From: Avoscillospira_A sp052117125
GTDB taxonomy: Bacteria; Bacillota; Clostridia; Oscillospirales; Oscillospiraceae
NCBI RefSeq assembly: GCF_052117125.1
Contig: NZ_JBQKJT010000008.1
Coordinates: forward strand, 94,581 to 158,580
DNA length: 64,000 nt
Direction of reading: 5' to 3'
Within the stretch, counting starts at the first letter, position 1, and every line of letters starts with the position of its first letter. Below are positions 9,236 to 16,627 of the stretch, in pieces. A model generated the notes under the pieces. That model was given only the letters and a program-made list of their open reading frames with translations. It was not told the origin of the DNA and did not search any database. The position numbers and the translations under genes are program-made.

Positions 9236-11987
9236 CGCTTGTTCCTCCCGTTACAAATTCGGCCAGATGGGGCGCGCCGGAGGCAGCGGTGCCGTCCAGC
9301 ACCAGCTCCCTGCTGCCGCCAATCCTGGAGTTCATGCCCAGATAGCAATGCTGTCCCAGCAGTATCTCATGGCGCAGGAACACCAGGTTGCAGATGGCGT
9401 CCACCGGTCGGAACGCCTCGATGATTTTCCATAGCTTCGCATAGTCGTCGGCCCCGCCCTGGGCCTCCGGCATCAGGACCGTGACTGTGTGACGGCTGCC
9501 GCCGTACAGACGCCGCAGCGTCGCGCCGTCCCGCCGCCAGACCTGGCAGCTTGCCGGTTCAAACTGTTCGATGATGAGCGGCGTTTGGCCTGTGTACAGC
9601 TCAATTACCTGCCGCAGCGCCTCCCGGGTACCCTTGATACGGTACTGCACCGGATGCACGATGCTGGCCGGTACTGCTCCCGGGCTCAGCTGCCGGTTTT
9701 GCATCGGTACGCCGGGTAGCATTCCCGCTGGTTGCAGGATGTTCCGATATTGGACCGGCTGTACAATGCTGGCCGGAACTGCTTCCGTGCTCGGCTGCCG
9801 GTTTTGCACCGGTACGCCGGGAAGAATTCCTGCTTGTTGCAGGATATTCCGATACTGCACCGGCTGCACGATGCTGGCCGGTACTACTCCCATGCTCAGT
9901 TGCCGGTATTGCATTGGTACGCTTGGCAGCATTCCCGCTGGTTGCAGGATGTTCCGATACTGGACTGGCTGCACGATGTTGGCCGGTATTGCTCCCATGC
10001 TCGGATGCCGGTATTGCATCGGTATGCCAGGAAGAATTCCTGCTCGTTGCAGAATGTTCCGATACTGCACCGGTTGCACGATGTTGGCCGGAACCGCTCC
10101 CATGCTCGGCTGCCGGTTTTGCATCGGTGTGCCAGGTGGCATCCCTACTTGTCGCAGAGTGCTCCGGTATTGGACCGGCTGCACGATGTTGGCCGGGACT
10201 ACTCCCATGCTCGGCTGCCGGTATTGCATTGGTACGCTTGGCAGCATACCCGCTTGTTGTAGGATATTTCGGTACTGGACCGGCTGCACGATGTTGGCCG
10301 GGACTACTCCCATGCTCGGCTGCCGGTATTGTGTCAACCTGTCGGGGATTGCGGTGGTATGGTCTATAGCAAATCGATACCGCAATGGCTGAGCATTGCC
10401 CGGAAACGGTGCTGCCAATCCAGCCGAACCATGCCAGTGAGCGCGTTCCAATCCGCTCCATATGATAGACTGCCGTACCCAAGCAGCCCCTATCGCCGAG
10501 GCACCCGGTAATTCGCCGGACAACATCCAGTGAAAATTCTGTGTGACAGGCGATACCAAAACCGCCCGAACCGGCTGCTGCCGGTGTTCCGTCACGGTCT
10601 GATCGGATTCCTCCGGCCTCCCGGACGTCTGCCGGTATACCGGTTCCAGCTTGGAACTTTGGGGATGCTCCATCGATATTTGGGGCGGTTCCGCATGACT
10701 GACAGATACCCCGGACCCGGGATGGCTGTCGTGTTCCAACGGCGGCGCCAGTTTTATCGATGTTGTCTCCGGCTGCAACGCTGGTTCCGGCGTCTGCCAC
10801 CGAACCGGTGTGTCTGCCCGCTCCGTCTGTCGGGCGGATTGCTTCACTCGCTCCTGCTGTCGGATTGGTCCCTCCGACTGCTTTGGCGATGGGATTTGCC
10901 TTTCCGCTTGTGTCTGCGGCTGGACCGGTTGTTCCGCCTGCTTTCGCGGCTGGGTCGGCTTTTGCCGTTGCGTCTGTCCCTGGACCGGTTGTTCCGGCTG
11001 CTTCTGTGGTTGGACTGGCTTTTGCTGTTGCGTCTGTCCTTGGACCGTTTGTTCCGAATGCTTCTGCGGCTGGTCCGGCTTTTCTGCTTGCGTCTGCCGC
11101 TGGACCGATTGTTCCGGGTGCTTCTGCGGCTGAACTGGCTTTTCCGGCTGCGCCTGCCCTTGGACCCGTTGCTCCGGTTGCTTCTGCGGTTGGGTCGATT
11201 GTTTTGTCCGTTTTTGCTTCCGCTCCAATTGTTCCGGCGTTCCCAGCTGGGGCTGGGAAGCCGTTGGGCGTTGGAGCGCCTTTCCGCGCTGGATTGCCGA
11301 TTTCCCGGCTGCCTGGGGCAGCGTTTGGTCCTGTCGGTATTGCAGTCGTTCCCCCGTCGGAACTGCCGGCGTACGAACGATGGCGGTTGGCTGGATTGCC
11401 GGGGCGGTTTTCTGTCCAGTCTCCTGCGACGCAAAGACCCGGAGCGACGGTGTCGTCTGTGACCGATCCCCGGACGCCGCGCCGGAAACCGTCCGGCCGG
11501 ATGGCCGTCCAGACGCCGGAAACGCCGGTCCGGAACGGGAAGCGTTTACCGTCCACTCCGGGGGTCTATTTTCGTTTTTTTTTAATTCCTGGGTCAGCTG
11601 GCCCATGGCCCGGCTGAACTCCCCCTCCCGGTAGAGATTGGTACGGATTGCCCGCTCGATCTCCCCGGCCCTGGCCCGCACCGCCCCGTTAGAGGTGGAA
11701 AGGACCTGCCGCAGCTGATTGGTCAGCTGGAGGTGCAGAGCCGTCTGACTGCGCAGAAATGTATTATTCTGGTCATAATACGCCCGCAGCTGCATCAGCA
11801 AATTGACCACCAACGGCTGCTGGTGGAGTTGCTCCGCCGCCGCGTCCTCCCTGGGCCGAACATGGCGCAGGGACTCCAACCGCAGCGGCGCGGCTGCGTT
11901 GTGTTTCCGGAGGATGGCTTCACAGAATCCGGCGTTGTCACCGGTCAGACGGAGCCGCCCAGCCCCCGTGGTCAGGATGCCGGTCAC
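9216..11987 (-). CDS. Phage tail protein I-like (Afp12-like) protein with large repeat expansion
   Basis: 923 residues from GTG 11987. N terminus (1-150) is helical. Residues about 245-390 contain 20-residue Gln/Pro/Lys repeats (QPQKQPEQ.VQGQTQ..KP). Residues about 553-780 contain six exact-length 35-residue repeats (QYRQPSMGVVPANIVQPVQ and variants) plus a partial seventh. The C terminus (about 785-900) has GTREALRQVIELYTG, typical of tail protein I / Afp12 baseplate wedge proteins. Those are normally 200-300 residues, so the repeats are an insertion. GTG 11987 has no good ribosome site; an in-frame ATT at 12011 with AGGGGGTGG in front would add SIGRFQPV and is an alternative start. Confidence 0.7.
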   Translation of the reverse strand: MTGILTTGAGRLRLTGDNAGFCEAILRKHNAAAPLRLESLRHVRPREDAAAEQLHQQPLVVNLLMQLRAYYDQNNTFLRSQTALHLQLTNQLRQVLSTSNGAVRARAGEIERAIRTNLYREGEFSRAMGQLTQELKKNENRPPEWTVNASRSGPAFPASGRPSGRTVSGAASGDRSQTTPSLRVFASQETGQKTAPAIQPTAIVRTPAVPTGERLQYRQDQTLPQAAGKSAIQRGKALQRPTASQPQLGTPEQLERKQKRTKQSTQPQKQPEQRVQGQAQPEKPVQPQKHPEQSVQRQTQAEKPDQPQKHSEQTVQGQTQQQKPVQPQKQPEQPVQGQTQRQKPTQPRKQAEQPVQPQTQAERQIPSPKQSEGPIRQQERVKQSARQTERADTPVRWQTPEPALQPETTSIKLAPPLEHDSHPGSGVSVSHAEPPQISMEHPQSSKLEPVYRQTSGRPEESDQTVTEHRQQPVRAVLVSPVTQNFHWMLSGELPGASAIGAAWVRQSIIWSGLERAHWHGSAGLAAPFPGNAQPLRYRFAIDHTTAIPDRLTQYRQPSMGVVPANIVQPVQYRNILQQAGMLPSVPMQYRQPSMGVVPANIVQPVQYRSTLRQVGMPPGTPMQNRQPSMGAVPANIVQPVQYRNILQRAGILPGIPMQYRHPSMGAIPANIVQPVQYRNILQPAGMLPSVPMQYRQLSMGVVPASIVQPVQYRNILQQAGILPGVPVQNRQPSTEAVPASIVQPVQYRNILQPAGMLPGVPMQNRQLSPGAVPASIVHPVQYRIKGTREALRQVIELYTGQTPLIIEQFEPASCQVWRRDGATLRRLYGGSRHTVTVLMPEAQGGADDYAKLWKIIEAFRPVDAICNLVFLRHEILLGQHCYLGMNSRIGGSRELVLDGTAASGAPHLAEFVTGGTSDEQSAI
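9640..10331 (-). repeat. 105-bp tandem coding repeat (6 full units plus a partial)
   Basis: Unit starts recur every 105 bp from 10331 down to 9701 on the minus strand. Each encodes 35 residues beginning QYRQ or QNRQ and containing PANIVQPVQYR. Units differ at scattered positions, so the array is diverged rather than freshly copied. Because the unit is a multiple of three, other reading frames are also open through it. Confidence 0.9.
10921..11200 (-). repeat. 60-bp tandem coding repeat (about 5 units)
   Basis: A 60-bp unit recurs almost exactly from 10921 to about 11200, each encoding 20 residues with the frame QPQK.PEQ.VQ.QTQ..KP. Degenerate units extend on both sides. It lies in the same gene as the 105-bp array but has no sequence similarity to it. 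Confidence 0.85.
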
Positions 11988-12044
11988 CGGCTGAAATCGT
12001 CCGATCGAAATAGTGCCACCCCCTCTCGCCTGCCGGTCCGCGGC

Positions 12045-12527
12045 TTAAAACAGCGACGGGACCGGGATATTCTTCAATCCTCTGTGGGTAATGGTAAAGG
12101 TTTCAATGAGGGGCGTGGACCGGGTGGCATCCAGGTCGCTGACCTCCCACTCCACTACGCCCTGGGAAATAAAAGAGTAAATGGCTTTGATGCTCTGGCG
12201 TTCATCCAGCACCAGGATCAGGCCCAGAGCCTTCTGGGCCTCAATGGCCTGGGACCCCGTGTAGCCTGCCAGCAGTCCCAAAATACTGGCTTTACGCATC
12301 TGGTAACCCCGTTTGAACGTCAGGCGGTGGGGCTCGGTCTGGGGCTTGGGCAGCAGGATGGGATAATCATTGCGCCCACCCTCGCTGACATAGCTCACCG
12401 ACCGCTGGCTGCCGATGCCGGAAACGCTCTGGAAGCCCAGCGTCACCGCGTTGAACATCACGATAAATCGCACCGCCACAATGGGGTCATAGTGGCCGCT
12501 GCGGGTGACAAAAAACGGTACGTCCAT
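12045..12527 (-). CDS. eCIS tail tube-like protein 2 (gp19 family, Afp5/Pvc5-like)
   Basis: 160 residues. It has the phage tail tube (gp19-like) layout: an N-terminal RSGHYDPIVAVRFIVMFN strand pair, a VSGIGSQRSVSYVSEGG loop, then PHRLTFKRGYQ and a C-terminal strand ending IPVPSLF. Second tube paralogues of this kind start tube polymerisation on the baseplate in eCIS particles. The start is set by TAAGGAGGA. It lies between the DUF6760-like ORF and the tail-protein-I gene. Confidence 0.8.
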   Translation of the reverse strand: MDVPFFVTRSGHYDPIVAVRFIVMFNAVTLGFQSVSGIGSQRSVSYVSEGGRNDYPILLPKPQTEPHRLTFKRGYQMRKASILGLLAGYTGSQAIEAQKALGLILVLDERQSIKAIYSFISQGVVEWEVSDLDATRSTPLIETFTITHRGLKNIPVPSLF

Positions 12528-12540
12528 GGGTCCTCCTTAC

Positions 12541-12735
12541 TTAAAAAACGTCGAAGATATTTTTGCCCTGTGTCTGCTGGTTCATCTGATCGTTGATGCC
12601 GGAGACCTCCCGGCAGAAGCGCAGCCGCTCCCGGTGCTCCATGTTCATCAACTCCTCATAGCCCCAGTGGAGATAATATCCCAAAAAAGCTATCTCCTCG
12701 TAGATACGATCCAGGGGATAGCTTTTTACGATTCC
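12541..12735 (-). CDS. DUF6760-like small eCIS protein without a canonical start; possible -1 frameshift product
   Basis: Reading GGA at 12735 onward gives GIVKSYPLDRIYEEIAFLG.., then YHWGYEEL-type and HRERLRF motifs, ending NIFDVF: about 64 residues resembling the small DUF6760 proteins that sit here in eCIS operons. The frame is closed upstream by a TAA and contains no ATG, GTG or TTG before the conserved start. The preceding gene reads CTG GGG GAA TCG TAA; slipping one base back on GGG (re-pairing perfectly with GGG) enters this frame. Either an ATC start (12732) or a -1 frameshift fusion would express it. The reading frame is seen; the mechanism is inferred. Confidence 0.65.
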   Translation of the reverse strand, partial: GIVKSYPLDRIYEEIAFLGYYLHWGYEELMNMEHRERLRFCREVSGINDQMNQQTQGKNIFDVF

Positions 12736-13094
12736 CCCAGGGGCGGCACCTCCACTTTAAACTTCTCGCCGCAGCCGGGGCAGGTGACCTCAATGCGGAT
12801 GGGCTCCATGGCGTTGATCTGCTGATACAGATTCTGCAAGTAAGCCATGTCCGAAGAGGGCAGCTTTTCAATGATTTTGTTGTCAATGGCGGGCAGGGAC
12901 CCCAATCGGGTAATTACCCGCGTCATCAATACCACACTGAGGTAGGCGGGATTCTGCTGGACACGGGGGTCCTTCAGAGGCAGAATTTCATCGGCCGCCG
13001 TGGCAAACCGCATGGTACCCTCCCGGTGAACCGTTCCCGTTTCATCCATATATCCTCTGGGCAGTGTAAAGGGGTATTCCGTCTGATAGGCCAT
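12726..13094 (-). CDS. eCIS tail assembly protein (between tube and second tube)
   Basis: 122 residues. N-terminal TEYPFTLPRGYMDETGTVHREGTMRFAT is a compact beta domain typical of the 'phage tail assembly protein' of eCIS loci. A helical middle (NPAYLSVVLMTRVITRLG) and a C-terminal TCPGCGEKFKVEV strand pair with a CxxC knuckle follow. It is placed where tailed phages encode tail-assembly chaperones. Its last codons (GGGGGAATCG) overlap the DUF6760-like frame. Start ATG 13094 follows GAGGAGAACG. Confidence 0.75.
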   Translation of the reverse strand: MAYQTEYPFTLPRGYMDETGTVHREGTMRFATAADEILPLKDPRVQQNPAYLSVVLMTRVITRLGSLPAIDNKIIEKLPSSDMAYLQNLYQQINAMEPIRIEVTCPGCGEKFKVEVPPLGES

Positions 13095-13162
13095 ACTGTT
13101 TCGTTCTCCTCACTGTACCGCGCCGCTGCGCGTCCATACTGCTTGACTGACAGATAGAAGGG

Positions 13163-13199
13163 ATGCCGCGCCCCGGTCCTCACCGTTGGGACGCGGCAT
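13163..13199 (-). terminator. Intra-operon hairpin between tube and assembly genes
   Basis: The inverted repeat ATGCCGCG (13163-13170) / CGCGGCAT (13192-13199) lies in the 113-bp gap after the tube gene and lacks a T-run. It could partly stop transcription or protect the 3' end of the abundant sheath-tube transcript. Confidence 0.45.
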
Positions 13200-13207
13200 T
13201 ATCCTGC

Positions 13208-13642
13208 TCAGTCAGTTCTGGTCAGACCCTCGTGGGCCAACTCGATGGTCTCAATGGCCACCTCGGAGGAGGTACCGTTGAAATCGGGGGCGGTGTACTT
13301 CACCGGCCAGGCGTTGATGCAGCGCCAGGAGGCGGCGGGAGAGCCCTCCTCATCCAGGGCCGTCAGGGTGACGGTCTTCTTCTCAATGGTACCCTCGGTG
13401 ATATCGATAAGCCAGTCATAGAGCACCATGGTCTCGGAAGCACCCCATTTCAGGGTGATATTGCCGTACTTGATCAGGCCGGGCAGCTTGGTGGGCGTGA
13501 TGGCGGGGTCGTCGCCGGCCCGATACTCCACCACGTCCATGGTGGCGTCGAAGCCGCTGACCTCGCTGAAACTGCCGGCGTCCAGACCGTCGATTTCCAG
13601 ACGGAATCTAAAATTTCTATAAGGAAGCACTGAAAACGTCAA
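13208..13642 (-). CDS. eCIS inner tube protein (gp19 family, Afp1/Pvc1-like)
   Basis: 144 residues, the usual length of the eCIS tube subunit. Family features in order: NFRFRLEIDG, FSEVSGFDATMDVVEYRAG, LPGLIKYGNITLKWG, a LYDWL.DI helix and a closing VKYTAPDFNG..EVAIETIELAHEGL. It forms the inner hexameric tube that is driven out on sheath contraction. It follows the sheath gene by 37 bp. Confidence 0.92.
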   Translation of the reverse strand: MTFSVLPYRNFRFRLEIDGLDAGSFSEVSGFDATMDVVEYRAGDDPAITPTKLPGLIKYGNITLKWGASETMVLYDWLIDITEGTIEKKTVTLTALDEEGSPAASWRCINAWPVKYTAPDFNGTSSEVAIETIELAHEGLTRTD

Positions 13643-13679
13643 CTCCTTTTATGTAAACATTGCATCCCGTGGGATCGGC

Positions 13680-15392
13680 TCATTCGCCGGTCTTCTGGGT
13701 CAGACGGAAGATCACAAATTCGGCAGGCTTCACCGGAGCCACGCCGATGACGCAGACCAGTCGGCCGTTGTCGATATCGTCCTGGGTCATGGTGTTGGAG
13801 CCGATATTGACAAAGAACGCATCGGCCGTGGTGGCGCCGGCCAGGGCGCCGCTGCGCCACATGCCCTCCAGGAACACTTCGATGGTGCGGCGGACACGAA
13901 TCCACAGCAGTTCGTCGTTGGGCTCAAAGACCACCCAGTTGGTATTGGCCTTGATGGACTCCTCCAGGAAGATGAACAGACGGCGGACGTTGACATACTT
14001 CCACTGGGGCTTGGAGCTGGCAGTGCGGGCGCCCCACACGCGGATGCCCTGGCCCGGGAACCGCCGAATCAGATTAACGCCGTTGGGATTGAGCATATCC
14101 TGCTCAGCAGTGTTGTAGGTGACAGCCAGACCGGTGCAGTTCGCCACAGTCTCATTGGCCGGAGCCTTGTGGACGCCGCGGGTGTTGTCGCTGCGGGCAT
14201 AGATGCCCAGCACAGAGCCGGAGGGCGGAATCAGCATATTGCGCTTGTCCAGCGGATCGAATACCTCCAGCCAGGGATGGTACATGGCACAGTAATCGCT
14301 GTCCACGATGTTGCGGTGCTCCATGATCTCCGTGACGCTCTTGGCATCCTTGGGCATATCCAGCACGGCAAAGCGGCTGCCCAGTCCTTCACAATGGGCC
14401 ACCAGGGACAGCTGCACATTGGGAGCGGTGATACCGGGTACCGCCATCAGGGACACATCGCTGTTGTCCAGGAACGCCTGGATGCCGGTACGGGAACCGG
14501 GACCCCTGTCCTCGCCGATGAAGTCGCCGTCGCTGAGCGCCGCAGCGGTACCATTGCTGCCGCCGGTCAGCTGTAGCTTCACCGTGTCTTTGTCACAGCC
14601 GGAAGCGGTTTTCACCAGATCGATGGGCGCTACAGGCTCCTCATTGTGGCGGGCCGTCACGTCCACCAGTTCAGACTTGGCCAGAACCTTTTCAATGAAA
14701 TGAGGGGTGGTAATGTTGAACGAAACGCTCTCATAGCTCTCCACCGTATCCTCACAATGGAGCTCCAGGTTGAGTTCGCAGGTCCGCACGGTGGTCTTGG
14801 GCAGAAGCGCCGTATCTACCACCACAGCCGCGCTGAACGGCTTCTCCATGGTGACGTTGTTGCCTTCCACCGCAGAGACAATGCCGTACTCCCGGCCGTC
14901 GGGGCCGTTCAGTTCCACCACATCGCCCACATAAAAGTCCGCGGCATTTTTCAGAACGTACCGACCTTCGCCGCCGTCTTCAAGAATCTGGGACTTGGCC
15001 TTGCTGGCCGCCGTGACGCTCACCACAATCCGGTTGCCCCAGCTGCCGGGGTTCTTTGCGGTAAATTGCAGCAAATCGCCGCACTTTACCGCCGCCACAG
15101 CCGCATCGGAGGGAACCACGCGCATAACATAGGCGCGGGCGCCGCCGTTGGCAAAGAAGTGGTTGACGGCATAGGCCAGATAGCGGTACTCACCGAACTC
15201 ACTCTTCTGGAGATAACCGCCGAACTTCCGAGTGAAGTCGGAGGCGCTGGACACGAAGACCGGTGAACCGGAAACCGGTCCCTTCTCGGCCAAGCCCACA
15301 AAGCCTGCCGTACTGGTACCCACACCCTGCATGGGGGCCGGGCCGCTGTCAAATTCCTCCACATAGACGCCGGGGGACAAATATTCCGCCAT
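13680..15392 (-). CDS. eCIS contractile tail sheath protein
   Basis: 570 residues. N-terminal LSPGVYVEEFDSGPAPMQGVGTSTAGFVG is the sheath N-terminal linker and core. The C terminus has VRRLFIFLEESI, WVVFEPND..LW..V, FL..MWRSGAL.G and AEFVIFRLTQKTGE, typical of gp18-like sheaths. Residues about 90-260 form a variable insertion domain facing outward. The subunit stores the contraction energy. One sheath gene is seen in this window; many eCIS have two or three paralogues. Confidence 0.93.
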   Translation of the reverse strand: MAEYLSPGVYVEEFDSGPAPMQGVGTSTAGFVGLAEKGPVSGSPVFVSSASDFTRKFGGYLQKSEFGEYRYLAYAVNHFFANGGARAYVMRVVPSDAAVAAVKCGDLLQFTAKNPGSWGNRIVVSVTAASKAKSQILEDGGEGRYVLKNAADFYVGDVVELNGPDGREYGIVSAVEGNNVTMEKPFSAAVVVDTALLPKTTVRTCELNLELHCEDTVESYESVSFNITTPHFIEKVLAKSELVDVTARHNEEPVAPIDLVKTASGCDKDTVKLQLTGGSNGTAAALSDGDFIGEDRGPGSRTGIQAFLDNSDVSLMAVPGITAPNVQLSLVAHCEGLGSRFAVLDMPKDAKSVTEIMEHRNIVDSDYCAMYHPWLEVFDPLDKRNMLIPPSGSVLGIYARSDNTRGVHKAPANETVANCTGLAVTYNTAEQDMLNPNGVNLIRRFPGQGIRVWGARTASSKPQWKYVNVRRLFIFLEESIKANTNWVVFEPNDELLWIRVRRTIEVFLEGMWRSGALAGATTADAFFVNIGSNTMTQDDIDNGRLVCVIGVAPVKPAEFVIFRLTQKTGE

Positions 15393-15465
15393 AAGTTTCG
15401 ATTCCTGAGGTCACGGAACCGCCGGAGCGCTGCCGTGCCCGAGAATCCGTTCAACTCCTTTCTGT

Positions 15466-16434
15466 CTATTCTTGATCAAATTCAGATGGATTGCTGTAAA
15501 AAAGGATATCTTCATCCGCCGTGGTTTCCGGCGTCTGCTCCCATGGAAGGGTCTGTTCCGCCTCCATTGTCCGCAGTGGAGAGGCGCTTCCCATGGCCTC
15601 CCACTTTTTGCGGATGTAAAGTTGGTAGTCGTCGGTTCGCCGGTTTTCCCTGGCCTTTTCCACGGCTTTGGCAAATTTTTTGCGAAATTCTACCTGCTTC
15701 TGCTGCTTGCGGCCTGCAAAGGCCGTAATTCCCGAAGCTGCCGTATGGAGCTGGCTGCGCTGGTCTTGGCTGTCGTGCTCCATCTGACGCAGCTGCCGGA
15801 CTCGGTTCCGCTCCTGTCCCACTTTCTGAAAGGGCAGCACCCGGTCCATGGTGGTGTCTCCCCCCTCCATGGATGACATCTGCCCCATCCGGCGCAGAAC
15901 GGTTCTGGGCGTTCTGGCAACATCGCACCGCAATTCCATGGCCCCTTCGGAGAAGGAGTCGTCATTGCTGCGGAACCGCTCCCGGCCCTGCATATTGCGG
16001 ACCCTGGCCCGGTTCTCCTGAACCTCCCGCCCCTGGGTATCGTTCTCATGACGGACAAAGCTGACAACCGTGTCCTTCTTCTGTGCGTCGTAGCCCACCT
16101 CTGCCCGACCCGTGGTCAATTCCACTTCACCGGACAGCTGCGGTTGTTCTTCCCACGGCGCACAAGCCGACGGGCGCACGCTTTTTAGGCGCTGCGCCTT
16201 GTCCCGTGCCGGTTTGAAACGAATGGTCTCCGCCATCTCCAAATCCAGATCGTCAATATACTGCCCGGTCTGTTCGTTGCCGGCGGCGCTGACCGTGGCA
16301 TGATCGCCGGCGGCGCGGGCCCACTTGTTTTTTCGGCGTTCGCGCCGTATGTTCTCTTGGAACATCGTTCGTTTCCCCGCGCTTTCTCCTGCCGTAACAG
16401 GCCACGTCATTGGCCTTTTTTGAGAGCCGGACAT
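15466..16434 (-). CDS. Unrecognised charged protein, first gene of the eCIS operon
   Basis: 322 residues from ATG 16434, or 298 from ATG 16362. The second start fits better: GGGGAAACGAACG precedes it and the protein then begins MFQENIRRERRKNKWARAAG. No TM or signal peptide. It is very rich in Arg, Gln and Glu with predicted long helices, notably RNRVRQLRQMEHDSQDQRS and KKFAKAVEKARENRR. No family was recognised. Its place between promoter and sheath gene suggests an assembly or cargo/adaptor role, which is inference only. Confidence 0.6.
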   Translation of the reverse strand: MSGSQKRPMTWPVTAGESAGKRTMFQENIRRERRKNKWARAAGDHATVSAAGNEQTGQYIDDLDLEMAETIRFKPARDKAQRLKSVRPSACAPWEEQPQLSGEVELTTGRAEVGYDAQKKDTVVSFVRHENDTQGREVQENRARVRNMQGRERFRSNDDSFSEGAMELRCDVARTPRTVLRRMGQMSSMEGGDTTMDRVLPFQKVGQERNRVRQLRQMEHDSQDQRSQLHTAASGITAFAGRKQQKQVEFRKKFAKAVEKARENRRTDDYQLYIRKKWEAMGSASPLRTMEAEQTLPWEQTPETTADEDILFYSNPSEFDQE

Positions 16435-16470
16435 TTCTTCGACAAAAATACCCTAAATCCTCGCATTTTC

Positions 16471-16498
16471 ATTATAATTTTTCCTTATTTGTTGTCAA
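16471..16498 (-). promoter_or_regulatory. Consensus sigma-70 promoter of the eCIS operon
   Basis: Minus-strand TTGACA (16493-16498) and TATAAT (16471-16476) are separated by 16 bp, both perfect consensus. Transcription would begin near 16464. This is the strongest promoter seen in the window and suggests the operon is kept off, or tuned, by a regulator rather than by weak sigma binding. Confidence 0.75.
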
Positions 16499-16595
16499 TA
16501 GTTTTGGAACGGATGACCATTCTACCGTAATGAAAAATGCAATTTGTCTGATTTTTTCTATTTTATGGCATATCGACTCGCTGTTTAGTAAAAAA

Positions 16596-16627
16596 AATAG
16601 AAGAGGCCGCTGCCTCTTCTATTTTTC
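16596..16627 (-). terminator. Terminator at the end of the LytTR regulator gene
   Basis: Stem GAAGAGGC (16600-16607) pairs with GCCTCTTC (16612-16619) and is flanked by A-run and T-run on both sides, so it can work in either direction. It contains the regulator's stop codon and separates it from the eCIS promoter. Confidence 0.75.

Noticed and set aside
7529..9424. 631-codon plus-strand frame opposite the eCIS fibre-like gene
   Set aside because: Low-complexity composition typical of antisense of GC-rich genes; no ribosome site or family; the minus-strand gene has clear eCIS motifs.
9640..10331. Regular repeats considered as a CRISPR array
   Set aside because: Units are 105 bp, contiguous, without unique spacers and in frame within a gene.
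9601..11556. 651-codon alternative frame through the tandem repeats
   Set aside because: Open only because both repeat units are multiples of three; the frame with tail-protein-I motifs is the real one.
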